The notes below the pieces were generated by a model that saw only the letters and a list, made by a program, of their open reading frames with translations, was not told where the DNA came from and searched no databases. The position numbers and the translations under genes were made by a program. Below are positions 1-7,564 of a stretch of DNA of 30,445 bases, one piece after another. This DNA is from JAHFJU01 sp964354865 (GTDB lineage: Bacteria; Patescibacteriota; Gracilibacteria; UBA1369; UM-FILTER-53-11), in NCBI GenBank assembly GCA_964354865.1, contig CAYHBN010000008.1, forward strand, positions 1 through 30,445, read 5' to 3'. Position 1 is the stretch's first letter; each line of letters starts with the position of its first letter.

Positions 1-239
1 GCTTTTTCACACCATGACAAATGGTAGACCTCTTCACCTGCGCCGATAGATTCTGAGTAATAGACACGCAAGGTATTGGGGTCACGGGCATTTGCTGAAC
101 CGCCGGCACCAGCAGCGTCCGGGGCAGGGGCAGCTGGAGGATCAAAATTCTCTGCAAACGCCACGCTCACGGGCAACAATACTCCGACTGAAAGTCCGAA
201 TATGAGCGAGAGTACTAAGGCGGTAATTTTTTTGAACAT
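1..239 (-). CDS. secreted protein, N-terminal fragment (runs off the window)
   Basis: The minus strand is open from an ATG at 239 to the window edge (79 codons) without a stop. The N-terminus is a clear Sec signal peptide: MFKK, then a hydrophobic stretch (ALVLSLIFGLSVGVLLPVS) ending AFA before EN, a good signal peptidase I site near residues 29-30. A Pro/Ala/Gly-rich linker follows, then the start of a folded part (LRVYYSESIGAGEEVYHLSW). It lies 24 bases downstream of the pilin gene on the same strand, so the two probably share a transcript. Function is unknown. The pairing suggests an envelope or secretion component, which is inference. Confidence 0.7.
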   Translation of the reverse strand, partial: MFKKITALVLSLIFGLSVGVLLPVSVAFAENFDPPAAPAPDAAGAGGSANARDPNTLRVYYSESIGAGEEVYHLSWCEK

Positions 240-263
240 TTTTATTTTGAGGATTTTTTCGAG

Positions 264-884
264 CTACGAAACGAAGAATAATGACTGAACAAACGTGACA
301 ATAATGAACGAGAAGAGCGCGACTGCAAGGCCGATAACAGAGTACTTCATGGCATCTTTTCCTTTATCAATGAACGTATCTTGTCCGCCTGAAACTATGG
401 TAATAAGCGCACCGATAATAAATACGATGAGCGATACCGTTGCAACGATTTTCACCAACGTATCAATGGCATCGACGAGAACAATACGCACACTATTCTC
501 GGTGCCGTCAGGGGCTTTTTTATTTGTATTATCAACGACCGATCCATCACTATTTCTGCCATTAATTGGCAAAAACTTTGAACCTATCTGTCCAGAAGTT
601 GAAAGACAACGACCGACGGCGAATGAGTCGGGGACAGTAAAAGAATTCGTTGATGTAGCATTGGAACCATCTGCATTTTTTCCCGTTACGGTTCCCGCAC
701 TCGTAACGAGCTTACAATCATCAGAAACTTTTTCGATTGTTCGCTCTAAGGCGAAAACCACATTATGTGCGACGAGCGAGCCCGTGAGCGACAGCGCCAA
801 AATTCCACTCAATAAAACCACTTTGATTGTTTTAAACGCGCCCATTGATCGGCTCTTTTTCTCGTTATTTTGTTTTAATTGCAT
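264..884 (-). CDS. T4SS pilin-like two-helix membrane protein
   Basis: 206 aa. An N-terminal signal-like hydrophobic segment (residues ~20-45) is followed by a Thr/Ser/Asn-rich extracytoplasmic region with two cysteines. The C-terminal ~75 residues hold two transmembrane helices (about 146-165 and 180-204) joined by a short loop with GGQD and K-rich residues. This layout matches the VirB2/TrbC-like 'type IV secretion system pilin' family common in Patescibacteria, whose members are small membrane proteins proposed to form pili or pores. The ATG at 884 lies 6 bases after an extended -10 box. A second ATG at 845 (MGAFKT) would give a more ordinary signal peptide. Family placement is from architecture; the exact role is not known. 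Confidence 0.7.
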   Translation of the reverse strand: MQLKQNNEKKSRSMGAFKTIKVVLLSGILALSLTGSLVAHNVVFALERTIEKVSDDCKLVTSAGTVTGKNADGSNATSTNSFTVPDSFAVGRCLSTSGQIGSKFLPINGRNSDGSVVDNTNKKAPDGTENSVRIVLVDAIDTLVKIVATVSLIVFIIGALITIVSGGQDTFIDKGKDAMKYSVIGLAVALFSFIIVTFVQSLFFVS

Positions 885-890
885 CAGAAC

Positions 891-899
891 ATTATACCA
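891..899 (-). promoter_or_regulatory. extended -10 promoter of the pilin gene, leaderless layout
   Basis: On the minus strand this reads TGGTATAAT, a consensus extended -10 (TGnTATAAT). Only 6 bases separate it from the ATG at 884, so transcription should begin at or next to the start codon. No good -35 is seen. Confidence 0.65.
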
Positions 900-1201
900 T
901 TTTTTAACCTGTTAGGGAAGGGACACCAGCGTGGTAGCGTATAAAATTCGGGATCTATAAAGAATAGTTTTGGTGAGGTAGGGGGGGGGTAAGCGAAAAA
1001 AACGTTTTCGGGAACAACTTTCTTGAGCGCTTTTTTTGTGCGGTTGCGTCATTGTGAAAATATTGCAAATTGTCCTTTATATGAGTATGCGCTTTTTGAA
1101 ATAATTAGTATGCATTCGCAAGTCACTAATCTTGATATTATGGCCTTAATTAGCCATAATTAGAGCATTAGCAGGTTGTATATTCTAACAAATATTGTAC
1201 T
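900..1201. other. intergenic region between divergent genes
   Basis: About 300 bases with no convincing gene. It holds the pilin promoter at the left end, a run of nine G (981-989), AT-rich sequence, and the promoter of the HNH gene at 1132-1160. Nothing else is recognised. Confidence 0.6.
1132..1160 (+). promoter_or_regulatory. sigma70-type promoter for the HNH gene
   Basis: TTGATA (1132-1137), a 17-base spacer, then CATAAT (1155-1160). Transcription would start near 1167, giving a leader of about 35 bases before the ATG at 1202. No Shine-Dalgarno sequence is present. Confidence 0.5.
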
Positions 1202-2266
1202 ATGAATATCGAAGTAATTACAGATGGTCAATTATACGAAATGTGTCGAAATTTCGGCCGCGAGGCACTTTTGGCACGAAACAAATTCATTGGTCTTTTG
1301 CCCGAAGTTAACGTGCGTCGACTTTATGAAAGAAAAAAATTTGTCTCAATTTTTCATTTTGCCGCCGTGTTGGCTGGTGTGAGCAAAGAACAAGTGAGAT
1401 TAGTGATAAACCTCGATAAGCGTTTTGAAAATATGCCACAATTAAGAGAAATTTTAGTTGAGGGGCTCGCGAGTGTTAATAAATTGTCACGAGTAGTCTC
1501 GATTGCAACGGTAGAAAATCAAGCTGAACTTGCCGAAAAAGTACTCATTTTATCGAAAGTAGCGCTCGAAGTTTTTGTCAGAGATTACTTGATAGAAAAA
1601 AATCGAACACCACAAAGTTCAGATTTTAGCACCGAAATTGAAGATGGTCTTTTTACAAACCAAAACGCCAATGCGGCAAGCGGTCAAATTCAAGATGGCT
1701 TGGCAGAGCCACAAACCGAGGCAAAATGTCTGCCCGGGCAGACCAATGAAGGCATGACTGAGAAGACCAGTCCAGAAAATGAACATCAAACGTATCAACG
1801 AGAGAGCTATGTCGCTGAACCAAAAAATCTCATCACATACATTAAAACCCCAATTTTGGGCAACACGGTGAAACAGGCGCTCAACGAGCTGCAAGAAAAA
1901 GGAATTAACATTGATCAGATCATTTTAGAGGCGCTTGAAAAACGAAAAAAGGATTTAGCGCAGAGAACGGCGGTACAAGCAGAAAAAGCCGAAGCGAAAT
2001 TAATTGAGCAAATTGTCGAAGGGAAAACAATTTCACGACATATGCCAGTTGCAAACAAACGGCTTTTGAAAGATGAACATGGCGAAAAGTGCTCAATCCC
2101 TTTTTGCAAAAACAAAGCGAAAGTTATTCACCATACAAATCGATTTTCAATGAGCCTTTCACATGATCCCCGTTACCTTGCCCCACTGTGCGACCCACAT
2201 CATCAAATTGCACATGCGGTCGATGTAAAGGTTATGGAAAAACGGCGTACCCGAACAAAATGCTAG
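1202..2266 (+). CDS. HNH endonuclease domain protein
   Basis: 354 aa. Residues 1-130 are helical (LYERKKFVSIFHFAAVLAGVS and following), a type of N-terminus that recurs on HNH proteins of Patescibacteria. Residues ~140-205 form a polar, low-complexity linker. Residues ~205-280 are Lys/Glu-rich and probably coiled coil. The C-terminal ~60 residues carry the HNH nuclease: a zinc-knuckle cysteine pair (CSIPFC), the VIHHTN core, then PLC..HHQIAH. HNH proteins of this kind cleave or nick DNA and can belong to mobile elements or restriction systems. No partner methylase or transposase is nearby, so the role here is open. The start follows a good promoter. Confidence 0.75.
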   Translation: MNIEVITDGQLYEMCRNFGREALLARNKFIGLLPEVNVRRLYERKKFVSIFHFAAVLAGVSKEQVRLVINLDKRFENMPQLREILVEGLASVNKLSRVVSIATVENQAELAEKVLILSKVALEVFVRDYLIEKNRTPQSSDFSTEIEDGLFTNQNANAASGQIQDGLAEPQTEAKCLPGQTNEGMTEKTSPENEHQTYQRESYVAEPKNLITYIKTPILGNTVKQALNELQEKGINIDQIILEALEKRKKDLAQRTAVQAEKAEAKLIEQIVEGKTISRHMPVANKRLLKDEHGEKCSIPFCKNKAKVIHHTNRFSMSLSHDPRYLAPLCDPHHQIAHAVDVKVMEKRRTRTKC

Positions 2267-2595
2267 TAGTGGTCGACAAAAAGACCCCGACCAAAAAAAA
2301 CGGCGAAAATGTAATTAAAGCTCTACAAGAAATTGTAAGTCACGGGGCACTAAGCGTGCCATCTGCTGTACTGACAAACCGTGGCTAATTAACATAATCA
2401 AGGCATTGCGCTTGATCGAAAACAAACGGCGGGGGTATAGTAAAAGTACTTCAACTGCCCGTACAGGGCACTCATAGCCAACAGATTCCGACCGCATCTG
2501 CAGGTTTTGCTATATCAAACAGCGCTGTGCGGCAGCGAATAAACAGATTCTAATTGAGAACTGTACGAGTTTTCATCATTTAATCCTCTTTCTGT
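2267..2595. other. gene-free stretch with several small inverted repeats
   Basis: 329 bases with no credible ORF. Short hairpins are packed close together: GGCAC/GTGCC near 2345-2359, ATCAAG/CTTGAT near 2397-2416, TGCCC/GGGCA near 2457-2471, and GCTG/CAGC near 2524-2536. There is no tRNA-like T-loop. A weak promoter for the next gene (TTGAGA at 2554, TTTAAT at 2579) lies at the right end. It could be the 3' region of the HNH transcript, a small RNA, or degraded coding sequence. Confidence 0.3.
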
Positions 2596-3717
2596 ATGAA
2601 AAACACCGATAGAAAACTGCAATTCGACGAAAGACTGAAAATGAAAAACCACAGGAGTTTAAATGGAGGGAAATCACTACGAACAATGGCTATACTCGCA
2701 ATATCTGGTGCGATTATGGTTGGTGTTGAGCGCATACATGTTGATATTCAAACACGAGACGCCAATAAAAATAGCAACCCAAGCGGTAGTGACCAGAGCA
2801 TGAAAGCGAGCATTCTGGGTTTGCCCGAGCTCTCATTTACCATAGATGGAGAAAAAACCGATGAAGAAGTCGCGCCATCAGATGACGGCTCGATTCAAGA
2901 AGGCCAAGAACTCACCCTCGACACCTCGCTTCAGTTAGTCACCACGAGTCCACTAATTCCCTGCCCTAAAGAATTTCCTATCTGTAATGTTGAATATGTA
3001 AATGGATTTCCCGTTTGCCCACCCTATGACGATCCATGCAAAAGTGCGCTCGTAGATTATTTTGGCGCGTATGCAAAAGAAAATAAACCGGTGGCAACAA
3101 CTTCGACAGCACCATCGGGTCCAACAATTTTCGACCCGTTTGGAATTATGAGAAAAGCCCATGAAGAGGCATCGGCGGCTGTAAATAAGGTAAAAGAGAG
3201 CGGTGAATCTGCGCTCAAAAAATTTAAGGATTGGAGTCGCCGCGGAAGTTTGACCGTGACGACCGTACATAAATCGTCCGACAAGAAAAAACGTGAAGAG
3301 CTAGATTTGGAAAAGAAAAAACAAGAAACCGAAGCGCTCAAAAGACAAGAATTTCTGTCAGTGTCCGTGCCGATTTACATGGCAACTATGTCAGAAGATC
3401 GAAGTGAATCATTGACTCCTGAGCAGGTAAAAATACTTTTTGCGATTAGTAAAGATTTGGCAAATGAAGATTTTGTAAAAGAACTTATCGATGCAACCGG
3501 CATTACCTGCGACGAGATAATCGAAAATACAACGCGCTTTATAAATGAACAGCTCGACGACGGAACAAGCCAAATATCTCAGGCCGCCGACAAAAACAAG
3601 CTCCTCATTATGTACATGGCCATGCAACTTGGCATGAGTAAAATGCCCGACTCAAACATGTGGCAGTGGGCACAAATCCCGGCAAGTTTGGTGAAAAAAG
3701 AGGTGTGCGGGGAGTAA
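2596..3717 (+). CDS. membrane-anchored protein of unknown function
   Basis: 373 aa, not recognised. One hydrophobic segment near residues 30-45 (TMAILAISGAIMVGV) suggests an N-terminal anchor or signal. Next come a disordered acidic part, a cysteine-rich patch (IPCPKEFPIC...PVCPPYDDPC, residues ~122-148), a long charged helix (about 185-255, probable coiled coil with KKK/EE runs), and a helical C-terminal domain of ~120 residues. The four clustered cysteines outside the membrane could form disulfides. An in-frame ATG at 2641 is an alternative start. It is convergent with ftsK, with hairpins between them. Confidence 0.55.
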   Translation: MKNTDRKLQFDERLKMKNHRSLNGGKSLRTMAILAISGAIMVGVERIHVDIQTRDANKNSNPSGSDQSMKASILGLPELSFTIDGEKTDEEVAPSDDGSIQEGQELTLDTSLQLVTTSPLIPCPKEFPICNVEYVNGFPVCPPYDDPCKSALVDYFGAYAKENKPVATTSTAPSGPTIFDPFGIMRKAHEEASAAVNKVKESGESALKKFKDWSRRGSLTVTTVHKSSDKKKREELDLEKKKQETEALKRQEFLSVSVPIYMATMSEDRSESLTPEQVKILFAISKDLANEDFVKELIDATGITCDEIIENTTRFINEQLDDGTSQISQAADKNKLLIMYMAMQLGMSKMPDSNMWQWAQIPASLVKKEVCGE

Positions 3718-3732
3718 GGGGTACAGGGAACA

Positions 3733-3778
3733 AAGTGCTTCGCACTTGGGGGGTACAATAGTTTTGCTGAGCAAAACT
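3733..3778. terminator. two hairpins between convergent genes
   Basis: A 6-bp stem AAGTGC/GCACTT with loop TTC (3733-3747) is followed by an 8-bp stem AGTTTTGC/GCAAAACT with loop TGA (3760-3778). They lie between the stop of the 373-aa gene and the stop of ftsK. No long T-run follows on either strand, so termination in both directions is probable but not certain. Confidence 0.45.
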
Positions 3779-3779
3779 G

Positions 3780-6227
3780 CTATTCCATCTCAACTTCATC
3801 GTCTGATGACCCACTCCCAAAACTTCCTGAAAAATTAGCTGCTTCGGCACTGCGCTGTCGGCTCGCTTCTTCGCGCCATGAAGGGGCGGGAGCGGAGGGG
3901 GCAGATGCAGGTGAACCAGCCTGGGCAGAATCTTGCGAAGCGCTGCCGGCTTGCACATATATCTCGCGGGGTTTTGCGCCACGCACAGGACCAATAACTC
4001 CATTCGCCTCCATCTCGTCGAGAATACGTGCTGCACGCGCATAGCCAATTTCTAATCGACGCTGAAAGAGTGATGCCGACGCTTTTCGAGCATCTACCAC
4101 CACCGCAAGAGCCTGTTCATATAAAGGATCATTACCACCATTTGAACCTCCTTTTGAAGGAGGCAATCCCGCTACATTTGCACGCGCAATTTCGCTCGAC
4201 GTAATTGATTCATCGTACTCTGGTTCACGTGTTAATTTAATTCGATTTGTGACGCGCTCAATCTCTTTTGAAGAAACATACACACCTTGCACACGAACCG
4301 GTTTGCTCATGGTACCAGAGGTAAAGAGCATGTCACCCTGACCAAGTAAATCTTCGGCACCGATACAATCAAGAATTGTTCGAGAGTCGATACCCGAGGT
4401 AACCGCGTAGGCAATACGAGCCGGAATATTGGCTTTAATAAGACCCGTAATAACATCGACAGAAGGCCTCTGCGTCGCGAGCATTAAGTGCATTCCAACC
4501 GCACGAGCCATCTGCGCAATGCGACAAATTGACGCCTCAACCTCTTTACCGGCGGCCATCATTAAATCTGCGAGCTCATCGATCACGATAACAATTTTCG
4601 GTAGTTTTACATCGATAGAATCATCATTATTATAGTCAGAAATATTTCGGTGACCTACTTCTGCCAAAACGCCATAACGACGATTCATTTCTGCAACTGC
4701 CCAACGCAACGAGGTCGCTGCTTTTTCAACATCGGTAATAACAGGAGTCAACAAATGCGGAATTCCATTATAGGTATTTAGCTCAACACGTTTCGGATCC
4801 ACCATTATAAACTTCAAATCGTTTGGAGAGTTCTGGTACAAAAGAGCGAGCAAGAAACTATTCATACCAACTGACTTACCTGCACCGGTCGCACCCGCGA
4901 TCAAAATATGAGGCATCGCACCTAAATCAACCGCCATCGCCTGGCCACTTACCGTTTGTCCGAGTGGCATACGAAGCTGTGATTTTATTTCTTTCCACTG
5001 AGTAGTCTTGAGGATTTCTTTTAATCGAACCGTCACACGCTTATCGTTTGGAATTTCGATACCAACGAGTGATTTGCCAGGAATCGGTGCCTCGACGCGA
5101 ATCGCTTTTGCCGCGAGTGCAAGGGCTAAATCGTTCTTCAATCCTGTAATTTTCGAAAGTTTTACTCCCTCATGCGGGCGCAGTGTGTACTGAATAACCG
5201 TCGGCCCAACGTGAACATCGTTCATTATGACATCGATACCAAACTGATCTAATTTATTGCGAATTACTTCGGCGTTTGCCTTAAGTGTTTCATCGTCAAC
5301 CGCGTCGGCCACAACAGGATTTTCTAAAAGATCGAGCGGCGGAAACTCCCACTTAAACTCCCCTTTCACTCCAAAAACTGGTTTTTGATCTTGCGCCATA
5401 GCAGCACGAGCAATAGCAGGATCAGCACGTTTTGGCTTTACCTCTTCTTCTATCTCGTCGTCTTCATCTTCGTCATCGTCGTCACCACGTGCGAGCAGCG
5501 GAGTTTTTACCGGTTTTATAATATTGATGTGAGCATCTTCAGCGTCATCGGTTTCATCGGGAACTTCGATAATACCATCGTCGGTTTCACGCATACGATT
5601 ACGCTTTTCTAAGCGAATTTCTGGCCGTGCCTCCTTTAAAAATTCAACAATTGAGAACTCAAAGGCGAGGAGCAAGCCAACAATGAGCGATGATACAAAA
5701 ACAATCGCCGCACCCCAGTTACCAATCGCCAATAAATTTCTAAAAATAAAGTTAGGTACAAATCCTATATACCCCCCGTAATCGCCACGCTGCGCTGCAT
5801 TCAGCAAATCTTCTTCAGGTACCGACAAGTGAAAAATCGACAGAAGCGAGGTCATAAACAACACAATTCCCGCGATACGAGACAAATCAAAAACTGACTT
5901 TTTTGAGAAAAATAAACCGGCCGAAATACCGAAAAATAGAACAGGAATCAGATGAATACCAAATCCGAATAATGGCCGTAGCAAATTGGCAATAAACGCC
6001 CCAACCATACCAAGACCTCCGTATATAGACATTACTAATAGGAGTGATGCCGCAAGATACATCACCGCATAAATTTCACGTGCAACCTGTGAATCAACTT
6101 CGAATTTCAAAGAATTGCGAGAACTACGTCGTGGAGCCGTTGCTCGTGCATGAACCCGAGACCGCGAAGGCGACCCGAGCAAAATTTTCATAATACTTGA
6201 ACCAAAAGAGTTGTTTCTGCGTGACAT
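3780..6227 (-). CDS. ftsK: DNA translocase FtsK/SpoIIIE
   Basis: 815 aa. FtsK is a ring-forming ATPase at the division septum that pumps chromosome ends into daughter cells. The N-terminus (residues ~52-200) holds about four transmembrane helices. A strongly acidic linker follows (DDDDEDEDDEIEEE, ~249-262), then the motor: Walker A GATGAGKS at 445-452, VDPKRVEL at 476-483, Walker B VIVIDE at 546-551, and ATQRPSVDVITG near 584-595. The winged-helix gamma domain, which reads orientation sequences, covers ~700-757 (PLYEQALAVV...ASLFQRRLEIGYARAARILDEME). A low-complexity Ser/Ala/Gly tail of ~55 residues follows it and is not typical. The family is certain; length and domain order are normal. Transcribed alone from its own promoter. 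Confidence 0.95.
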   Translation of the reverse strand: MSRRNNSFGSSIMKILLGSPSRSRVHARATAPRRSSRNSLKFEVDSQVAREIYAVMYLAASLLLVMSIYGGLGMVGAFIANLLRPLFGFGIHLIPVLFFGISAGLFFSKKSVFDLSRIAGIVLFMTSLLSIFHLSVPEEDLLNAAQRGDYGGYIGFVPNFIFRNLLAIGNWGAAIVFVSSLIVGLLLAFEFSIVEFLKEARPEIRLEKRNRMRETDDGIIEVPDETDDAEDAHINIIKPVKTPLLARGDDDDEDEDDEIEEEVKPKRADPAIARAAMAQDQKPVFGVKGEFKWEFPPLDLLENPVVADAVDDETLKANAEVIRNKLDQFGIDVIMNDVHVGPTVIQYTLRPHEGVKLSKITGLKNDLALALAAKAIRVEAPIPGKSLVGIEIPNDKRVTVRLKEILKTTQWKEIKSQLRMPLGQTVSGQAMAVDLGAMPHILIAGATGAGKSVGMNSFLLALLYQNSPNDLKFIMVDPKRVELNTYNGIPHLLTPVITDVEKAATSLRWAVAEMNRRYGVLAEVGHRNISDYNNDDSIDVKLPKIVIVIDELADLMMAAGKEVEASICRIAQMARAVGMHLMLATQRPSVDVITGLIKANIPARIAYAVTSGIDSRTILDCIGAEDLLGQGDMLFTSGTMSKPVRVQGVYVSSKEIERVTNRIKLTREPEYDESITSSEIARANVAGLPPSKGGSNGGNDPLYEQALAVVVDARKASASLFQRRLEIGYARAARILDEMEANGVIGPVRGAKPREIYVQAGSASQDSAQAGSPASAPSAPAPSWREEASRQRSAEAANFSGSFGSGSSDDEVEME

Positions 6228-6237
6228 GTCGGGGAGT

Positions 6238-6246
6238 AGTATAGCA
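6238..6246 (-). promoter_or_regulatory. extended -10 promoter of ftsK
   Basis: Minus strand TGCTATACT, an extended -10, placed 10 bases before the ATG at 6227. The predicted 5' leader is only ~3-4 bases, so the mRNA is nearly leaderless. No recognisable -35. Confidence 0.5.
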
Positions 6247-6300
6247 AAGAACCGAATAAAGTGGAGTCTGGATAACCTTATAGAATGTGTTACTATTCCG

Positions 6301-6329
6301 TTGAGAAAATCACTCTTTAATTAATTAAT
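6301..6329 (+). promoter_or_regulatory. candidate promoter for the 260-aa membrane protein
   Basis: TTGAGA (6301-6306) and an AT-rich -10 region ATTAAT (6324-6329) at 17-base spacing, 8 bases before the ATG at 6338. The sequence just before this start (TTAATCACTATCTATG) closely resembles that before the gene at 7297 (TTAATCACTTTTTATG). Confidence 0.35.
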
Positions 6330-6337
6330 CACTATCT

Positions 6338-7120
6338 ATGGACGAAATGTCACAAACACCACAGCCTATAACCGAAACCGGATCAGGAAAAATTCCCTAC
6401 ATGGGATACGTAATCACCGCACTTATTACGGCAATCGTCGTTAGTGGCGCATGGGGATTATTTGGAATTAGCACCATTGAAGAAACTCCATCTACTATTA
6501 TTGAGCAAACTAACCTGGCTACTAATACCGACGAAGTAGCACAGACTGCCGTTACTGAACCAACCGCAGCAACAACAACGACAGATGCAGTTGAAACACC
6601 CGAGAGTACAGAAATTGCAGCAATTACATCAAAACTCCTACTTGAACGCTTTCAGCGAGCACTGTATGAAGCTCGTCAGGTTAATTTCGCCGACCAACAT
6701 GAAAAAAATACTGACAAAATGTACTACGTAACCGATGGCCGAAACTCACTTGGAATTGCAATCTGGGAGTACGATGCTAATAACGATCCTTCGTACGCTT
6801 TTACAAAAGGAAAAAACTTCAATGTTGTAGAAGGCAGCCGCGTACTTTTGGAATACAAAGTAAAAGAAGAGGGCAATATTATTTTTAGAGTTGGATTAAG
6901 TGGCAACAATTTCGTGTTCTTTGAGATGAATGCAGACTATTCTCCGGGTCCTTGCGCACAACCAGAGTTTTGGCTAAACGCAAATAAACCAAACAGCCCA
7001 AAACTTCAGTACATCGATGTAACGGCTAAAAATCCTGTTGCGAAGCCATATACTCCTACAAAAGAAGACAAAGAAAAGGCAGCAAAAGAATTGAAGATCT
7101 GTATTGATACGTTGAGATAA
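6338..7120 (+). CDS. single-pass membrane-anchored protein, unknown function
   Basis: 260 aa. A short cytoplasmic N-terminus precedes one transmembrane helix (residues ~20-44, YMGYVITALITAIVVSGAWGLF). A Thr/Glu/Ala-rich spacer (~45-95) then leads to an extracytoplasmic, beta-rich domain (~96-235) with aromatic strands such as MYYVTDGRNSLGIAIWEY and VLLEYKVKEEGNIIFRVGL. A Lys-rich end (TPTKEDKEKAAKELK) follows. The family is not recognised. The layout suits a surface-exposed binding protein, which is inference. It is followed by a strong terminator, so it is probably transcribed alone. Confidence 0.6.
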   Translation: MDEMSQTPQPITETGSGKIPYMGYVITALITAIVVSGAWGLFGISTIEETPSTIIEQTNLATNTDEVAQTAVTEPTAATTTTDAVETPESTEIAAITSKLLLERFQRALYEARQVNFADQHEKNTDKMYYVTDGRNSLGIAIWEYDANNDPSYAFTKGKNFNVVEGSRVLLEYKVKEEGNIIFRVGLSGNNFVFFEMNADYSPGPCAQPEFWLNANKPNSPKLQYIDVTAKNPVAKPYTPTKEDKEKAAKELKICIDTLR

Positions 7121-7157
7121 GCGATAACTTGCGCCCTGATTGAAATCAAAACATACG

Positions 7158-7195
7158 AAATCCCCTTATCTGAAATATGATAGAGGGGATTTTTT
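7158..7195 (+). terminator. Rho-independent terminator
   Basis: An 8-bp outer stem AAATCCCC/GGGGATTT with an inner TATC/GATA stem, running straight into TTTTTTATTATT. This is the strongest terminator in the window, and it ends the 260-aa gene. Confidence 0.85.
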
Positions 7196-7227
7196 ATTAT
7201 TCGAAACTATATTTCACTCAGTCGCAA

Positions 7228-7256
7228 TTGAAGCAGTTTGACACACCGCTTATATA
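7228..7256 (+). promoter_or_regulatory. promoter for the 72-aa protein gene
   Basis: TTGAAG (7228-7233), 17-base spacer, TATATA (7251-7256). Transcription would start near 7263, leaving a ~34-base leader. A second -35-like TTGACA at 7238 has no matching -10. Confidence 0.45.
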
Positions 7257-7296
7257 GGATTTAGCATGCCTGCAATAAAATTATTAATCACTTTTT

Positions 7297-7515
7297 ATGA
7301 GACCAAACCCATCACAATTGCAAGATTGGACCCGATTATCCTTAAATGATCCACAAGCACCAGGAATGATTGGAAGTAACCATTACAGCGAAGGGTTTAA
7401 CGCTGCATTAGAGGGAAAAGAATTACCATCGAAAACAGATGATGCGCACCGATTTGGGTATGTGAGAGGAATTGCAGAGAGAGAACGACGTCAATTATTA
7501 AGACAAATAAGGTAG
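7297..7515 (+). CDS. small basic protein, unknown
   Basis: 72 aa: a polar N-terminus (MRPNPSQLQDW), then YSEGFNAALEGKELP and FGYVRGIAERERRQLLRQIR. The spacing of the two short helices with 'EG..AAL.GK' and 'GYVRG' is loosely like small ribosome-modulation-factor-type proteins, but the match is too short to claim. It has its own promoter, lies 49 bases upstream of gltX, and no other frame is better, so it is probably real. No membrane segment or cysteine. Confidence 0.5.
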   Translation: MRPNPSQLQDWTRLSLNDPQAPGMIGSNHYSEGFNAALEGKELPSKTDDAHRFGYVRGIAERERRQLLRQIR

Positions 7516-7549
7516 TAAACCTAAAGGCCATAATAAGGCGCTCTACGCA

Positions 7550-7558
7550 TGTTATAAT
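7550..7558 (+). promoter_or_regulatory. extended -10 promoter of gltX, leaderless layout
   Basis: TGTTATAAT, a consensus extended -10. Six bases (7559-7564) separate it from the ATG at 7565, which places the transcription start at the start codon. Confidence 0.65.
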
Positions 7559-7564
7559 CGCCGC

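Noticed and set aside
295..915. 206-aa open frame opposite the pilin gene
   Set aside because: It mirrors the pilin frame; the minus-strand protein has a signal segment, two helices and a promoter, the plus-strand one has none.
981..989. Run of nine G as a phase-variation tract
   Set aside because: It is in intergenic sequence and not placed between a -35 and -10 or within a coding start; no regulated gene is evident.
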